Below, piece after piece: positions 49,602 through 61,026 of a stretch of DNA of 64,000 nt. Positions within the stretch are counted from its first letter, which is position 1; the number at the start of each line of letters is the position of its first letter. The DNA comes from Gymnorhina tibicen (lineage: Eukaryota > Chordata > Aves > Passeriformes > Artamidae): NCBI GenBank assembly GCA_013399875.1, contig VXAZ01009368.1:897086-961085 (forward strand), read 5' to 3'. Made by a program: the position numbers and the translations under genes. A model generated the notes under the pieces. The model was not told where the DNA came from. It was given only the letters and a program-made list of their open reading frames with translations, and made no database searches.

Positions 49602-52600
49602 GTGAGCTGAAGCTGCCCCAGTCACAGCAGGTAGCTCAGCACACTCACTTGGCTGAAGTATAGATGCCTGAATGGATACCAGTTCCCTTCCCCCTTCAAC
49701 ATACCATGCCATCCCACTGCTCTGCATATGCTAGCTTGCCCAGCTGTACCCTTTTATGCCTCTTATAGACAGACACACAAAAGCTTTGTGCAATAAACAT
49801 TGGTTCTGCTTCCACACTATGCACACTCTCATTTATGTATATATACACACACATATATATAGGTGTGTATACATGTAGATACTCACAAAGCTTGCAACTG
49901 GAAGTCCAAGTGGATAAGGTGCTGTGCTGTAAGCAAACTGCAGAATTACACAGTGAAAACACAATAAAACCCTTCAGAAAGATGTGGATTGCATTCGAGC
50001 ATGGTGGGTTACAGTACTTCTCCCTCCCTATGTACCTCTCTTGAGGGATTTGGAGCTCCTCTTCATTTTACATTGCTATGACTGAGATTAAAAGAGATCA
50101 GTGTCACCCTTTACTTTTAGATGCTCTTAGCCAGTGCCTGTGGCTTCCTTCACATGTACACACTTGCATCCATGCACACCACCCTCTCTGTGATGTTCAA
50201 ACTTATAAGCCTTGTGTAATAGTTGTAACCAACAAAAGCAGTAAAGAAAAAGGTAGTAATGCTAAATAAGGACAGACTAAGCCAAACCAGTATTTTATGC
50301 CTTTCCACAAACTCCAGCCAGCCTGGAAATACTTTTAAAGTGCAAGTGTAAAAACTAATCTCGCTCTTAATGGCCACAGACTTTGTAAATAGCTTCTTAA
50401 TAACCTTTGTCATTCCTGTGCCTTCATCACAAGATAATTACACAATTCCAGTGTTTCTAAGTACATAGTTCTCTGGGATGGCATCTACTACATAACTTCC
50501 CTTTCAGTTTTCTAAGTTTTCTTCCTTCTCCTCCTGCAGGTGACAGACACACTATATGCTTCCCTGGTATACTTGATAGGGCAAGATACTTTTAGTGATT
50601 TGTATAAATATTTTGAATTTTGCCTGGTCTAAGCATCTAAAATGCCCGTATATGAGACTAGAATCTTACTTGAGTCAATGCCTATGAGATCCTGCAGTAA
50701 TGCATCAAGGCAAGAAAATGGAAACCTACCTATGCAGACATATGATGTCACCCCCTAATTATTCTAATTCCCATGTCTAAATATATTATTTCATGGTAGC
50801 AGGACAAACTAGAGCATTTGGAAATTACCTGACATTCAAGATCGTGAGCTCCCATCAATTCCAACCCCTTTGACCTGTGTGGAGAAAACATCTTCAACAG
50901 TTTAAATGAGTAATAAAAAGAGACTTCTCTGCTCTGTAGATTGCAGTGTGCTATGGAAATACCCTAACAAACTTTAAATGAGCTGTTCAAAGGCCAGGAG
51001 GAGTAGAAGGAGACAGATCTGTGCAAGCTAAGGCGGTTTTGCAGGTTGTCTTAGGCAGGAAAGTTTTGTGATCCAAGACAGTTCATTTAAAGCTTGCTGG
51101 GCTATCTCTGTACTCAACTGCAGAAGGCTGGGGAGAGTTTATTTCACACAGTTTAGATGACTAAAGTAAGTATACTGTTTAAGCTAAATTTTTACAACAC
51201 TTTATGGATACAAATAAATACTCTGAAGAGATCACTTATCCAATCTCTTTTAAATGTCTATATTTGGATGAGATAAACCTCACCCTTTTCTCTCCACTGA
51301 ATGTAGAGGGCTTAGATTTCTAGCTTTGAGATAGACATCTACATGTTAAAGTCTAATGCAAAGGAGATAAATCCCCATCTCTACCTTTTTAGACAGGTAG
51401 AAAAAAAATCTGTTTCTCTCAGTGCTGTGCTAATTCTGAATTCTAAATGGAGCAATATACTCAGAACCTTGAATTCGTATGCATCAGAAATGAATATAGC
51501 TGCTTGGTTGTTGGTCTTCCTCTGATGATTGGACCACATAAACCGCTGGGGTTATGTGGTCTCATTTATAAACAAGGCATTGAGATCCATATGTTTCTGG
51601 GTGCACTGCAGAGGGAACATGTAGAAATCCTGCACTGCATCATCACACTAGCCTAATACATGACCAAAGGCATTGCATGTCAGAAAACAGTATTCAGTCA
51701 TTAAAGACCTCAGTGTTTGAGATATTTATACAGCTAGTGACAGAACCATGTGAAAAACAAACTACTGTCCACCCCACCCACTTCCCTCTCCCAGCCTTTT
51801 AGACCGAATCCCCTAAATTGCTCACTGAAGAAGGAGAAGAAGAAATGTTCACCACAAAATGATGTTAAGATATATGAACAGTGGTTGGGCTCTAAGCTCA
51901 AAACTACTACTAGTGTTGGACCTCATCTTGCCCTGTGTGTAGGTCTGAGAAGCCATTCCACTTTGGACATATATTTGGTAACTCTACCAAAGCCACATAC
52001 AAAAGGAGCTGGCAATTTCTAAAGGAAGTATTGCGGTTCAAAGCTGCAGAACTGTGTGTAACAATTCTTTGTCCTGAGATTAAAAGTCTTTACCACTTTG
52101 CTGGTGTAAACCTTTATATTACCTCTGAAGCCTTGAAAAGAGCACTCATTAATCAAATAAAAACTGTCATCTGCCCATGATAAGGCTTAAAAACCCAAAT
52201 CTGTTTACAGATGTACAGAAGGCCACTAATGCTAGCAAGCAGGAAAGAAGGCTGCTGTCTTCCCAAATCCTGGCTCAAATTTCAGTCAGCAATTAATAAG
52301 GCACTGTGAGTTATTTGCTTTTAACAAAAAGTAAACTCTGAATTGCAGGTTAACAAATCTTAAAGAGAGACAAAGGTCTAAACCAGACATAATTCAGGAA
52401 TAAGGAGTTGCCCAACACAGTAAAAACAAAGAAAGAAATTTTAATGTAAATCAATACCCAGAAACTAGTGAAGTGAGATAGAAAATGTTCAGATATGTTG
52501 TACACTGTGCTGATTTCTCTCTCTATGGTTTCTACTACTGTGGTATCTCAGATAGTTTGAACCCCTTTGTAATCTTACAGCTTTGTGAATCTTTCAAATT

Positions 52601-53625
52601 CTATTAAATCTTACATCTTTGCTTAGCATTTGAATTTATAGTATTTGCACTAGGTGGCATAGAAGGGAGAGGTCTGTCCTCATGTCTGTTAAAAAAGAAG
52701 ATGTACTTTTGACCTTAAACTGTATCATCAGCTTATGCACCATTTTGTGTGATGGCAACCGGGGGCTTTTCAGCAATGAAACCAGTACCAGTGCAGAAGG
52801 AGAGGTGAATCTGTGTTCAAGAAGTGAAACAAGCACTCCTGGCCCATATTACACAGAAAACAGAAAAATACTTCAAAAAGTGTTCCTGGTAAAACACTGT
52901 GTACTGTGGCCCACTGTACATTGGCAAGACTTAGATTTTTCAAAAAAAGTGAAAAGAGTTTTAAGGGCTTAAATTCCCTCTCTAATATTGGCCGATGATA
53001 ATAGAAAGCTTGCAATCATAGAAATTAGGGAGGGATGAGATTTATTTGACTGTTGCACTATGTTTTTCTCCGTATACTCAGAACAGTTCAATACAGAGGG
53101 TGTTCCTCTTAGTCTCATTTTGATTTTAGTTACTTATTTTGGGGGCTATTTCCCTGTCAGAATTTCTTCAGCACACAGAAACTGAAGTTTCTTCAGTTCC
53201 CACTGAAGCTGTCTAAATAAGTCTCAGAGAAGCTGATGAATTTTGAAAGTTTAATTTTCTGATGGATCTGTTAGCTTTTGCTATTTTGAGAAAAGAGACC
53301 TTACAAAAACTGTTTTAGTCACCAGATGCCCACCTCCTGACATCAGTTCCTGCGCTCTGCTCTGCCTCCCCGTTCCCAGTGGTCCGTCTGAGGAATGATG
53401 TTCTCCGTTATCCAAACAAGGAAAATATTGCACTGGCTCTTTTGCAGGTCCACCAACACCCATGGTCTGAAACAGTGCTCTGCATGAACCCTGCAGTGGA
53501 GTCATAGTCTGATCTCTGTAAATCTCATCCTAATCTCTTACCTAAGGAGAAGGTAACTTCAAACATGAAGTTTAATTTTTATTTTAGAGCATGTGTTACA
53601 AAAATTTAATTGCAGGGCTGAATAG
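49602..53625. other. Non-genic span
   Basis: About 4 kb of AT-rich sequence with a small TA/CA microsatellite (49836-49872). Frames are below 100 codons. One at 52682-52972 on the plus strand looks protein-like in its middle but has no splice or start support. No transposon was accepted here. Confidence 0.5.
49836..49872. repeat. TA/CA microsatellite
   Basis: TGTATATATACACACACATATATATAGG-type simple repeat. Confidence 0.85.
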
Positions 53626-53630
53626 ACATG
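53626..53630. repeat. Target-site duplication (5' copy) of LTR-B
   Basis: ACATG immediately precedes TGTCGTGGTTTGGC and is repeated exactly at the other end of the LTR. Confidence 0.85.
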
Positions 53631-54656
53631 TGTCGTGGTTTGGCACTGGCTAAACGCCAGGCACCCACAATAGCTGCTCACTCACCCTCCCCTGCCACAG
53701 CTGGGCAGAGGAAAGAAAATTTAATGAAGACTTTATGAGTTGAGAGAAGGACCTGGAGAAAACACTCCAAGGGCAAAACAGGCTCAACTTAGAAATACAA
53801 ACTGAGTTTATTACTCACAAAATCAGAGAAAGATGATGAGAAGTAAAATAAGCCCTTAAAAACACCTTTTCTTCCCCCAGTCCCTCCCTCCTTCCCACCA
53901 GTGGCGCAGGGAGACAGGGTTTGGTGGTTTTGGTCAGTTCGTCACCCAAGGTTTTCTTCTGCTGTACAGGGAGAGGAGTCCTTTCCCTGCTACACCGTGG
54001 GGTCCCTCCCACGGGAGGCAGTTCTCCTTGAACTTCTCCAGTGTGGTTGCACTCTCACGAGCAGCAGTCCTCCCAAAACTTCTGTGGTGTAGGTCACTCT
54101 TCCACGGGGTGCAGTCCCCCAAGGACAGGCTGCTCCAGCCTGGAAGCAGGAGCCTCCTCTCTCCACTGGGTCTCCCACTGGATCCCAGCCTCTTCCAGGC
54201 ATCCACCTGTTCCAGCTTGGGGACGTTCCCCATGGGCTGCGGGTGGATCTCTGCGTCCCCCATGGACCCCCATGGGCTACAGGGGGACAGTCTGCCTCAC
54301 CATGGTCATCACGGCCTGCAGAGGAATCTCAGCTCTGGTGCCTGGAGCACCTCCTCCACCTCCTTCTTCACTGATCTTGGTGTCTCCATGTTTCCCTCAC
54401 ATGTTCTCACATCCTCCTCTTCTCTATCTGGAATTCAAATTGTGCCCCCTCTTTGTTTTGATTTTTTTCTTATATATGTTATCACAGAGGAGTTACCATC
54501 ATCTCTAATTGGCCCAGTTTTGGCCAGCAGAATGTCCATCTTCAGAGCCATCAGGGACTGCTCTGCTGGACATGGTGGAAGCTTCTAGCAGCTTCTCACA
54601 GAAGCCACCTCTGTGGCCCCCCCATACCAAAAACCAGGGCGTGCAAAACCAATACA
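53631..54656 (-). mobile_element. Solo LTR of an endogenous retrovirus (LTR-B), same family as LTR-A
   Basis: A 1,026-bp element begins TGTCGTGGTTTGGCACTGGC, ends AACCAATACA and is flanked by a perfect ACATG duplication. It aligns along its length with LTR-A: both have the CCAGGCACCCAC block, AGAAGTAAAATAAG, the C-run cluster, the CAGTTC-TCAC block, the degenerate GCTCCAGC-type repeats, and the ATTGGCC/TGGCCAG and GTGGAAGCTTC-like 3' part. Read on the minus strand an AATAAA (plus 53807-53812) lies about 176 bp before the 3' end, so the LTR sense strand is minus. There is no internal viral sequence, so it is a solo LTR. The 186-codon plus-strand frame inside, the longest of the window, is antisense to the LTR and is not a gene. 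Confidence 0.87.
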
Positions 54657-54661
54657 ACATG
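54657..54661. repeat. Target-site duplication (3' copy) of LTR-B
   Basis: ACATG directly follows AATACA and matches the 5' copy exactly. Confidence 0.85.
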
Positions 54662-55059
54662 CTATCCACAAGGTGTTTCTGGTTTTTTGTGTCTTTTGCT
54701 GAGTTATTGTTTTCAAAGGCCTTCTGTTTGTTTTAGCTGAACCATCTCTGGTGGAGCAGATTAGTCTTCATAAAACCTCATCCATTCTCCTCCTTTGGGA
54801 AAACAGTTCAGCTGGAATTCCTTGTTAGTCTCCTGTGACGGCTCAGGAGTGACTAAGTGTTTTCTTTGTCAGCTTTGGATAAGTGAGTCACTTGCATATT
54901 TCAGAAAGGAGAGATTGTTGACACGCTGAGAAAATAGGTGGATATAAACTTTGAACTTACTGGCATCTTCAGTAGACAACAGAGAATATGTAGGGCTTGA
55001 GAGAAAGCCTTTTGGAATGCTACAAAGTTTAATGCATATGTTCAAAATTTATTCCTAAT
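54662..55059. other. Short non-genic spacer between LTR-B and CR1
   Basis: About 400 bp of ordinary AT-rich sequence; nothing recognised. Confidence 0.5.
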
Positions 55060-55079
55060 TTCTGCTGATGGACATCTAC

Positions 55080-55690
55080 ACCCATGTGTGCAGCATGGAT
55101 AACAAACAGGAGGAGCTGGAAGCCATTGTGCAGCAGGAAATCTGTGACAAAATTGCCATCATGGAAAGATGGTGGGATGACTTGCACAACTGAAGTGCTG
55201 CAATGGATGGCTGTAAACTCTTCAGAAGGAATTGGGAAGGAAGGAGTGGCAGTGGACTATTGCTGGTTGTTGGAGAGGGTTTTGGTGGTCTAGAGCTTAA
55301 TAAGGATGACAATAGGGTTGAGTATTTGTGGGTAAGAATTAGGGGTGAGGTCAATAAGGCAGATAAGCTCACGGGAGTCTGCTATGGACCACCCAGCTAA
55401 GATGAAGAGGCAGACAAAGCATTCTATAAGCAGCCGGGAGAAGTCTCACGATCGCTAGCCCTTGTTCTTGGGGCGGACTCCAACTTACCAGATGTCTGCT
55501 GGAAATACAGCACAGCAGAGAGTAAGCAGTCTATGAGGTTGCCAGTGTGTGTGGAAGAGAACTTCCTGACACAGCTGATGAGGGAGCCGACTAGGGAATG
55601 CATCTCACTGGACCTGGTGTTTGTGAACAGAAGGACTGAGGTGATGTGATGGTTGGAGGCTGTCTTGGGCACAGATATCCCAAAATGATA
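55080..55690 (+). pseudogene. CR1 ORF2 endonuclease domain, broken
   Basis: In one main frame the translation includes NKQEELEAIVQQ, MERWWDD, then AMDGCKLFRRNWEGR, WVRIRG, GVCYGPPS and (after a TAA at 55398-55400) EEADKAFYKQ, LMREPTRECISLDLVFVNRR. These are the expected apurinic/apyrimidinic-like endonuclease blocks of CR1 (compare ETWWD, FRRDRQGRRGGG, YRPP, LVLMGDFN). The LVLMGDFN block reads LVLGADSN. The closing GHSDHE block, which holds catalytic residues, is lost: the sequence there gives LGTDIP followed by a stop. Endonuclease function is therefore gone. Confidence 0.85.
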
Positions 55691-56469
55691 GCGGTTTTGA
55701 TTCTTGGAGAAGGAGGGGGTTCAGCAGAACTGCTACCTTGCACTTCCATCAGGCAGTCTTTGGTCTGTTTAGGAACCTGGTTGACAGAGTCCTTTGGGAG
55801 GTAGTCCTGAAGGGCAAAGCAGTCCAGGAAGGCTGGACATTATTCAGGAAGGAAATCTTGAAGGTACAGGAGCAGGCTGTCCTGGTTTTCTGGAAGATGA
55901 GCCAGCAGGCAAGAAGACTACCCTGGTTCAACAGAGAGCTTTTTCTGGATCTCAGGAAAAAAAGGAGAGTTTATTACCTTTGAAGAAGAATCAGGCAGCT
56001 CAGGAGGACTACAAGGATATTGTGTGATTATGCAGGGAGAAAATTAAAAGGGCCAGCTAGAACTTAATCTGGCTACTGCCATATAAGACGACAAAAATGT
56101 TTCTATAACTACATCAGCAATAAAAGGAGCATTAAGGAGGATCTCCAGCCTTTATTGGATGTAGGGGGAAACACAGTGACAAAGGTTGAGGAAAAGGCTG
56201 AGGTAATTAGCACCTTCTTTGCCTCAGTCTGTAATTGTAAGACCAGTTATTCTCCAGATACGCAGCTGCCTGAGCCATAAAACAGGGATGGGGAGCAGAA
56301 TAAATTCCCCATAATCCAGGAGGAAATGGTCAGTGACCTGCTACATCACTTAGACATACAAAAACCTGTGCAATCCACCTGAGGGTTCTGAGGGATCTGG
56401 TGGAAGTGCTCACTTCCATCACTTTCCATCACTTATGAGCAGTCCTGGCTAGCTGGGGAGGTCCCAATG

Positions 56470-57250
56470 ACTGGACATTGCGACATTCATCTACAAGAAG
56501 AGCAGGAAGGAGGATCCAGGGAATTACAGACCTGTCAATCTGGCCTCTGTACTGAGGAACATCATGGAGCAAAACATCCTGAATGCCATCACACATCATG
56601 TAAAAGACAACCAGGGGATCAGACCCAGCCAGCATGGGTTTATGAAAGACAGGTTCTGCTTGGTCAACCTAATTTCATTCTACGACAAGGTGACCCACTT
56701 AGTGGATGAGGGAAAGGCTGTCAATGTTGTCTACCTGGACTTTAGTAAAGCCTTTGACACCATTTTCCACAGCATTCTCCTGGAGAAACTGGCAGCCCAT
56801 GGCTTAGACAGGTGTACTCTTTGCTGGGTTAAGAGCCGGCTTGATGGCCGGGTGCAGAGAGTCATGGTGAATGGAGGAACATCCATCTGGTGGCCTGTCA
56901 CAAGTGGTGTTCCCTGTGCTGGGGCCAGTCCTGCTTAACATCTTTATCAATGGTCTGGACAAGGGGGTTGAATGATTCCTCATTCAGTTTGCAGAGGACA
57001 CTAAAAAAAGGGTGTGAATGTTCAATTTCTGGAGGGCTGGAAGGCTCTGCAGAAGGATCGGGACAGGCTGGATTGCTAGCCTGGGGTTCAATAAGGAAAA
57101 GTGCCAGGTTCTGCACTTGGGACACAACAACCCCGCGTGGTGCTATGGGCTTAGCCAAGAGTGTGTGGAAATCTGCCTGGCAAGTTAGTACCTGGAGAAG
57201 GTGCGGCACTTACAGCCAAGGTTTAGCAGTGGACCTGGCAGTGTCTTGTT
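56470..57250 (+). pseudogene. CR1 ORF2 reverse transcriptase domain, broken
   Basis: The frame from about 56486 gives SRKEDPGNYRPVNLASV, then QGIRPSQHGFMKDR and VVYLDFSKAFDT (the first catalytic aspartate, in YLDF), then LAAHGLDRCTLCWVKSRLDG and PVTSGVP. The canonical PQGSVLGPVLFNIFIN block is interrupted by a small deletion and frame change. The second catalytic box, FADD in active CR1, reads FAED (56988-56999) in yet another frame. The C-terminal part is visible as scattered pieces (for example QVQNLALF is only an antisense shadow). It cannot encode an active enzyme. Confidence 0.88.
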
Positions 57251-57312
57251 AACAGCTGGGCTTGATGACCTTAAAGGTCTTCTGCAACCTAGACCATTCT
57301 ATGATTCTCTGA

Positions 57313-58128
57313 AATGTAAGGTCTTTGTAAGCTTATTTGACACAATATTTTAAAAGTGTTTGGAAGTATGTGAAATATCAGCAAATACTAAATAAAATGA
57401 TCTTTAAAACATATTGTTGAGGTTTTTCCTATTTACTTCAAGAGCAACTGCATATCAAATTATTCCATAATTAAGATTTTCAAATGTGGTTCTGGCTTTC
57501 TGCCTGCTCTGAAGGAGACAGCGCGTTTAGGGTAGGAATATTGTAGCATGCTCATCTGGTGGCCTCGGCACCACCTACACTCAGCATCCCAAACACTCCT
57601 CTTTTTCTGTGTGAACAGAGAGCACAAGCCAGTCTTTCTGTTCCAGTAAAGCAAATCTCTTATGGATCCTCAGCCAGCTGCTGCCTGGAGGTTCAGTTTT
57701 CCTGCAGGGTCCCAGATGCTTGCCAGAGGCAGCCTGCTGTCTGCTACATTGGGAGCCACATAAGCCCTCCCTGCACTGGAGGGCTGTGCTGAGGCTCAGA
57801 TTACACTGCAAGACACAGCAAGGAAGGACTTCTATCAGACAACTGGGATGTGAGCGATTCCTGAGCAACTACACAGGCCCCACCGTCATATTACTTGTGA
57901 ATGAACAACCTCATCAATATTTTGTTTACTTCCAAACACTGTTACAATATTGCAGCCTACCAAGCTGTGTTGTAACCTACCAAGAGCTAAAGTTTTTTTG
58001 TCCCTGTCCAAGAACCTGTGTTGTGTGAAGTGCTGGTTTCTGAATGGAGGGCAAAACAATCCTTTGAGTGTTCAGGCTTCTCTGCTTTGCCTTCCACAGT
58101 GACTAAACTAGTTCCTTGCTTGTTTCAG
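57313..58128. other. Non-genic span
   Basis: Unique-looking sequence of somewhat higher G+C near 57.5-57.8 kb, with overlapping frames of 64-102 codons on both strands; none resembles a known protein. Confidence 0.45.
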
Positions 58129-58242
58129 TATCAAGAGATCATCAAAGTGGCCAAAACTCCCTCTAACCATTCTCTCTACACTCCCTCTAACCCTCTTCTG
58201 TACTGTGCTGACTATGGCTTAATATTTAGAGAGTTTGAACTG
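58129..58242 (+). CDS. Candidate internal coding exon, product unknown
   Basis: A very good acceptor (tagttccttgcttgtttcag) is followed by 114 nt, exactly 38 codons, open in one frame, ending at AACTG/GTGAGT. The segment is phase 0 at both ends, a symmetrical exon. The translation begins YQEIIKVAKTPSNHSLYTPS and ends YGLIFREFEL; the other two frames have stops. It contains an in-frame 24-nt duplication (actccctctaacc at 58156-58168 and 58180-58192) that gives TPSN twice. No family is recognised, and the nearest candidate exon downstream (63742) is not in matching phase. Chance remains a real alternative. Confidence 0.22.
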
Positions 58243-60943
58243 GTGAGTGTTCAGGATGTGAGAGACTCAAAAGTTCACTATGGATGGACAGGGACGAAAG
58301 ACAAGTTTGAAAAAGTATAAAAACCAGTTAAATGACACTCTTTCTCCCTCTCCTCCTCCCTTCATACACTCACACAGATTTTGCCTTCTTAAGCACTTTT
58401 GCACTGACCTTTTTTTTTCCTTCCCTTTTTTATTTCTCTCTGTATATACTGAGGGGGAAAAGAAAGGTACACAGCCATTTTTACGAGAATGTTGACTGAG
58501 GGTGGTCACCATCTGTGCAAACTGTCTGAAATTGTGACTTCCTCTTTGCCTTCTCTTCCATCGGAGAGAAAACCTCACTTTTAGACAATCCTTAGAATAT
58601 TATTACCCACAACCCTCACCACCATGCTTGCCCTGACTGCCCCCCTTCACATGATTGGTGTTTTCCAGTCAAAACATGCTTCTCTCTTGCCTGAAAGGGC
58701 TTCTTTAATAAAACAGACATGCTGTTTAAGATTTGAGGATTTGACTAGTTAGCACCAGGAACTCTGATGTGATGATTTGGGTACTGAAACAGAGAGGCCT
58801 AGCATGGTTTTTTATTAGAACAGCAAATAATTAAATTTACTACTTATTTACAGAATAAAGAATTTGTCCCTCCTCTTCCTTGCTCTCTCTTCTTCCACTC
58901 TTGCATGTTAGACCCTCAGAAACCTCAAGGATTACATCTAGGCACACAGTTTTGCAGTTTAGTAAAGCTATATATTAAATTTGCCTAACTAAAACTGGGC
59001 AAACTTCTAATATTTGTCTCTTATACTAAGGTTTTTCCAGGTACAATGTGTCTGGCTGAAGACAGCACTGCCCTAAATTCTGTTCACTAATTGTAGGTTA
59101 CATTGCATTCTTATGGGTGCTCCCTAATACACTTCTGAAAAAAATCAGTCTAGCTGACTTTACCTGAAGAGGGTCTTGGAGGTTTGCCAGCAAAACTGAG
59201 CTGATGGCAGTCTGTGCCAGAGAGGGACAATACAGGCGCTGATGGTGGGAAAAGACATAATAATAATGTGCACAGCAACCTTGAAATGGACTTCTCTCTC
59301 TATTGTATAGACTACAGACAGACATCTTCTAGATCTATCTGTGCCTATTGGAACAGTCACTACCCTTCCCGGGCATCTTGTTTCTGTCCATGTGGGATCT
59401 GGCAGCCCTTCAGACGGGCTCCCTGACCCAGTCCTGGCCAAAGGAGCCAGATGAACTTCAGGGGAGTGCTCTGCCAGCTTTACTGTCTGAAATAAGGCAA
59501 AATCTGGCAACCTGGAGGAAAAAGAAGCAGGGAAGACAGCTTGTATTGATTACTGATGGAAATGTAACCATAGTCAACTGGTTTAACTGTGTTTAGGTTA
59601 GGAGTTTGCAAGAATTACTTGCAGTATTTGCTGTTTGCTAATGCAGGCATATCCCTACAATGCATGCTGAGTTCAGAGTCCTCTGTCACTGAAAATGATC
59701 CTGATCTTAAATCTGCTTAAAAATGGTACTTAAATTTATTTTCAACCTTCTTTAGTTTATTATTGCCACATATTTTTACATGGTTTACAACAGCACTAGC
59801 AATGTCCTTCACACTTCCATGGTAAACTTTTATGTGCAATTTTACAAATTCTTTTAATGCTACATAGCAGCTTGGCTTCTCAAAATGCTGTGGGAGTAGG
59901 GTATTGTGGTTCTGGCTCTGATGCAAATTAAGAGAATAGCCTAAGGCACTGGAGTTGTAACTTCTGATCAGAGAAAAGTTCTCTGAAGGAGAAAGTTGCA
60001 GAGACAAGGAGGCTGGCTGAATATGTGGGCATTAGGTTTACTTTGTCATTATTTTCATGCATTCTTTCTAAACCAGTCAGATGTGTATAAAGCTACCACA
60101 GCTCTTGCAAAATTGGAAATGAACATAGGAGATGATGTTTTTGAAGCACGATCTTCCAAGTTTTTTTCTGGTCAAGGTGGCTTCTCCTCAAAGATAAGCT
60201 ATTTTAAAAAAATATATGTTTCTTTATGTTTCTCTTCATTTTGCATTCTTGGAAAGTGGTGATAATGGCAATGGTTATTTTAGCAAAGCAGTTCAAGCTC
60301 TGTTGCTGAAAAGATCTAATTAAAGATGATTTTAAATGAAACATTTTTAAAAAAGATATTGCAAGCCTTGAACCTCACCACATCCCTCTGTTCTGTCGTA
60401 GGTGAGGTTGCTGTGCTGATACATGAAGGAGGAGTGACTAAAGACAGACAGTATGAAACCTGGCAGATCTTTCTTACCAGCACCAGGATGTCATGGGCTC
60501 TCCCTGATTGCGTGTCCTTCCGTACCTGGGTCAGCTAGACAGACAAGCAAACAGACTCCCAAAGTGAGGAATCTCATTTTGCTACATTAATTGTGCAGCA
60601 GAGGGACAGTAGAACTGGGAGGCAAATGCATGATAAAGGGAAAAGTGAGAATGTCTTTTTGAAAATACAATAAGCCTGACAAGTTTGAACCATGTAATTG
60701 AGCATTGTCATGTCATCTCCTGTAATTTTCATTGCCCAACCATGTTATTTGACCCAGCAGCGTGTTTTTTGAAGCAGTGTTCTTTCATTTCCATCACTTC
60801 CTCAATTTTTCTCTAGGAAGGGCCATTACTGTGAATGCTCTCACCTACCTTGTGAAGTGCAGATGTGTTCTCATTAGAGTAAATCAGGATCACTTAGCAG
60901 CGTAAGTGAAGCCTGCAAAAACAATGGTCTTGTTTTGCTTACC
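58243..60943. other. Non-genic span
   Basis: AT-rich sequence with short frames. An acceptor-like site at about 60400 (ttctgttctgtcgtag) opens a 45-codon frame to a stop at 60538 without a donor; it was not accepted. No transposon was recognised. Confidence 0.45.
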
Positions 60944-61026
60944 CTGATGTAAATCAGGATCAAGCTTCCTCACAGAAGCAGATTTATACTGATGGAAAAT
61001 TGAGGTAAGATCAGAATCAGGCCAAC
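60944..61026. repeat. Palindromic amniote-type repeat relic (GTAAATCAGG type)
   Basis: CCTGATGTAAATCAGGATCA, then GCAGATTTATACTGATGG, then GAGGTAAGATCAGAATCAGG plus CC follows a palindromic repeat I remember from sauropsid genomes (GGTGTAAATCAGGAGTAAC ... GATTTACACCAGTGTAA, GAGATCAGAATCAGGCCC). A second TAAATCAGGAT lies 65 bp upstream at 60880-60890. It is non-coding. The name of the family is not certain from memory. Confidence 0.5.

Larger units (their letters stand above)
55060..57312 (+). mobile_element. CR1 LINE, 2.2 kb, 5'-truncated copy with most of ORF2
   Basis: The element runs from the start of the ORF2 endonuclease domain to the CR1 3' tail (GACCTTAAAGGTCTTCTGCA, ACCTAGACCATTCTATGATT). 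Its order matches avian CR1: endonuclease, linker, reverse transcriptase, 3' untranslated end with ATTCTATGATT. ORF1 and the 5' part are missing, the common outcome of target-primed reverse transcription. Stops and frame changes throughout make it inactive. It lies about 400 bp downstream of LTR-B and is the largest transposon piece of the window. The exact 5' limit is uncertain by tens of bases. Confidence 0.93.

Noticed and set aside
50836..50880. attcaagatcgtgagctccc...ccaacccc string resembling the CR1 minus-strand end
   Set aside because: Needs an internal insertion to align and has no further CR1 sequence on either side.
54028..54588. 186-codon plus-strand open frame, longest in the window
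   Set aside because: Lies wholly inside LTR-B and antisense to it; same explanation as the frame in LTR-A.
24474..54656. LTR-A and LTR-B as the two ends of a single provirus
   Set aside because: Each has its own different 5-bp target duplication, they are about 28 kb apart, and no viral coding sequence lies between them.
60400..60538. Acceptor-like site followed by a 45-codon frame to a stop (terminal-exon candidate)
   Set aside because: No poly(A) signal close by, no family resemblance and no partner exon; a single good acceptor is common by chance.
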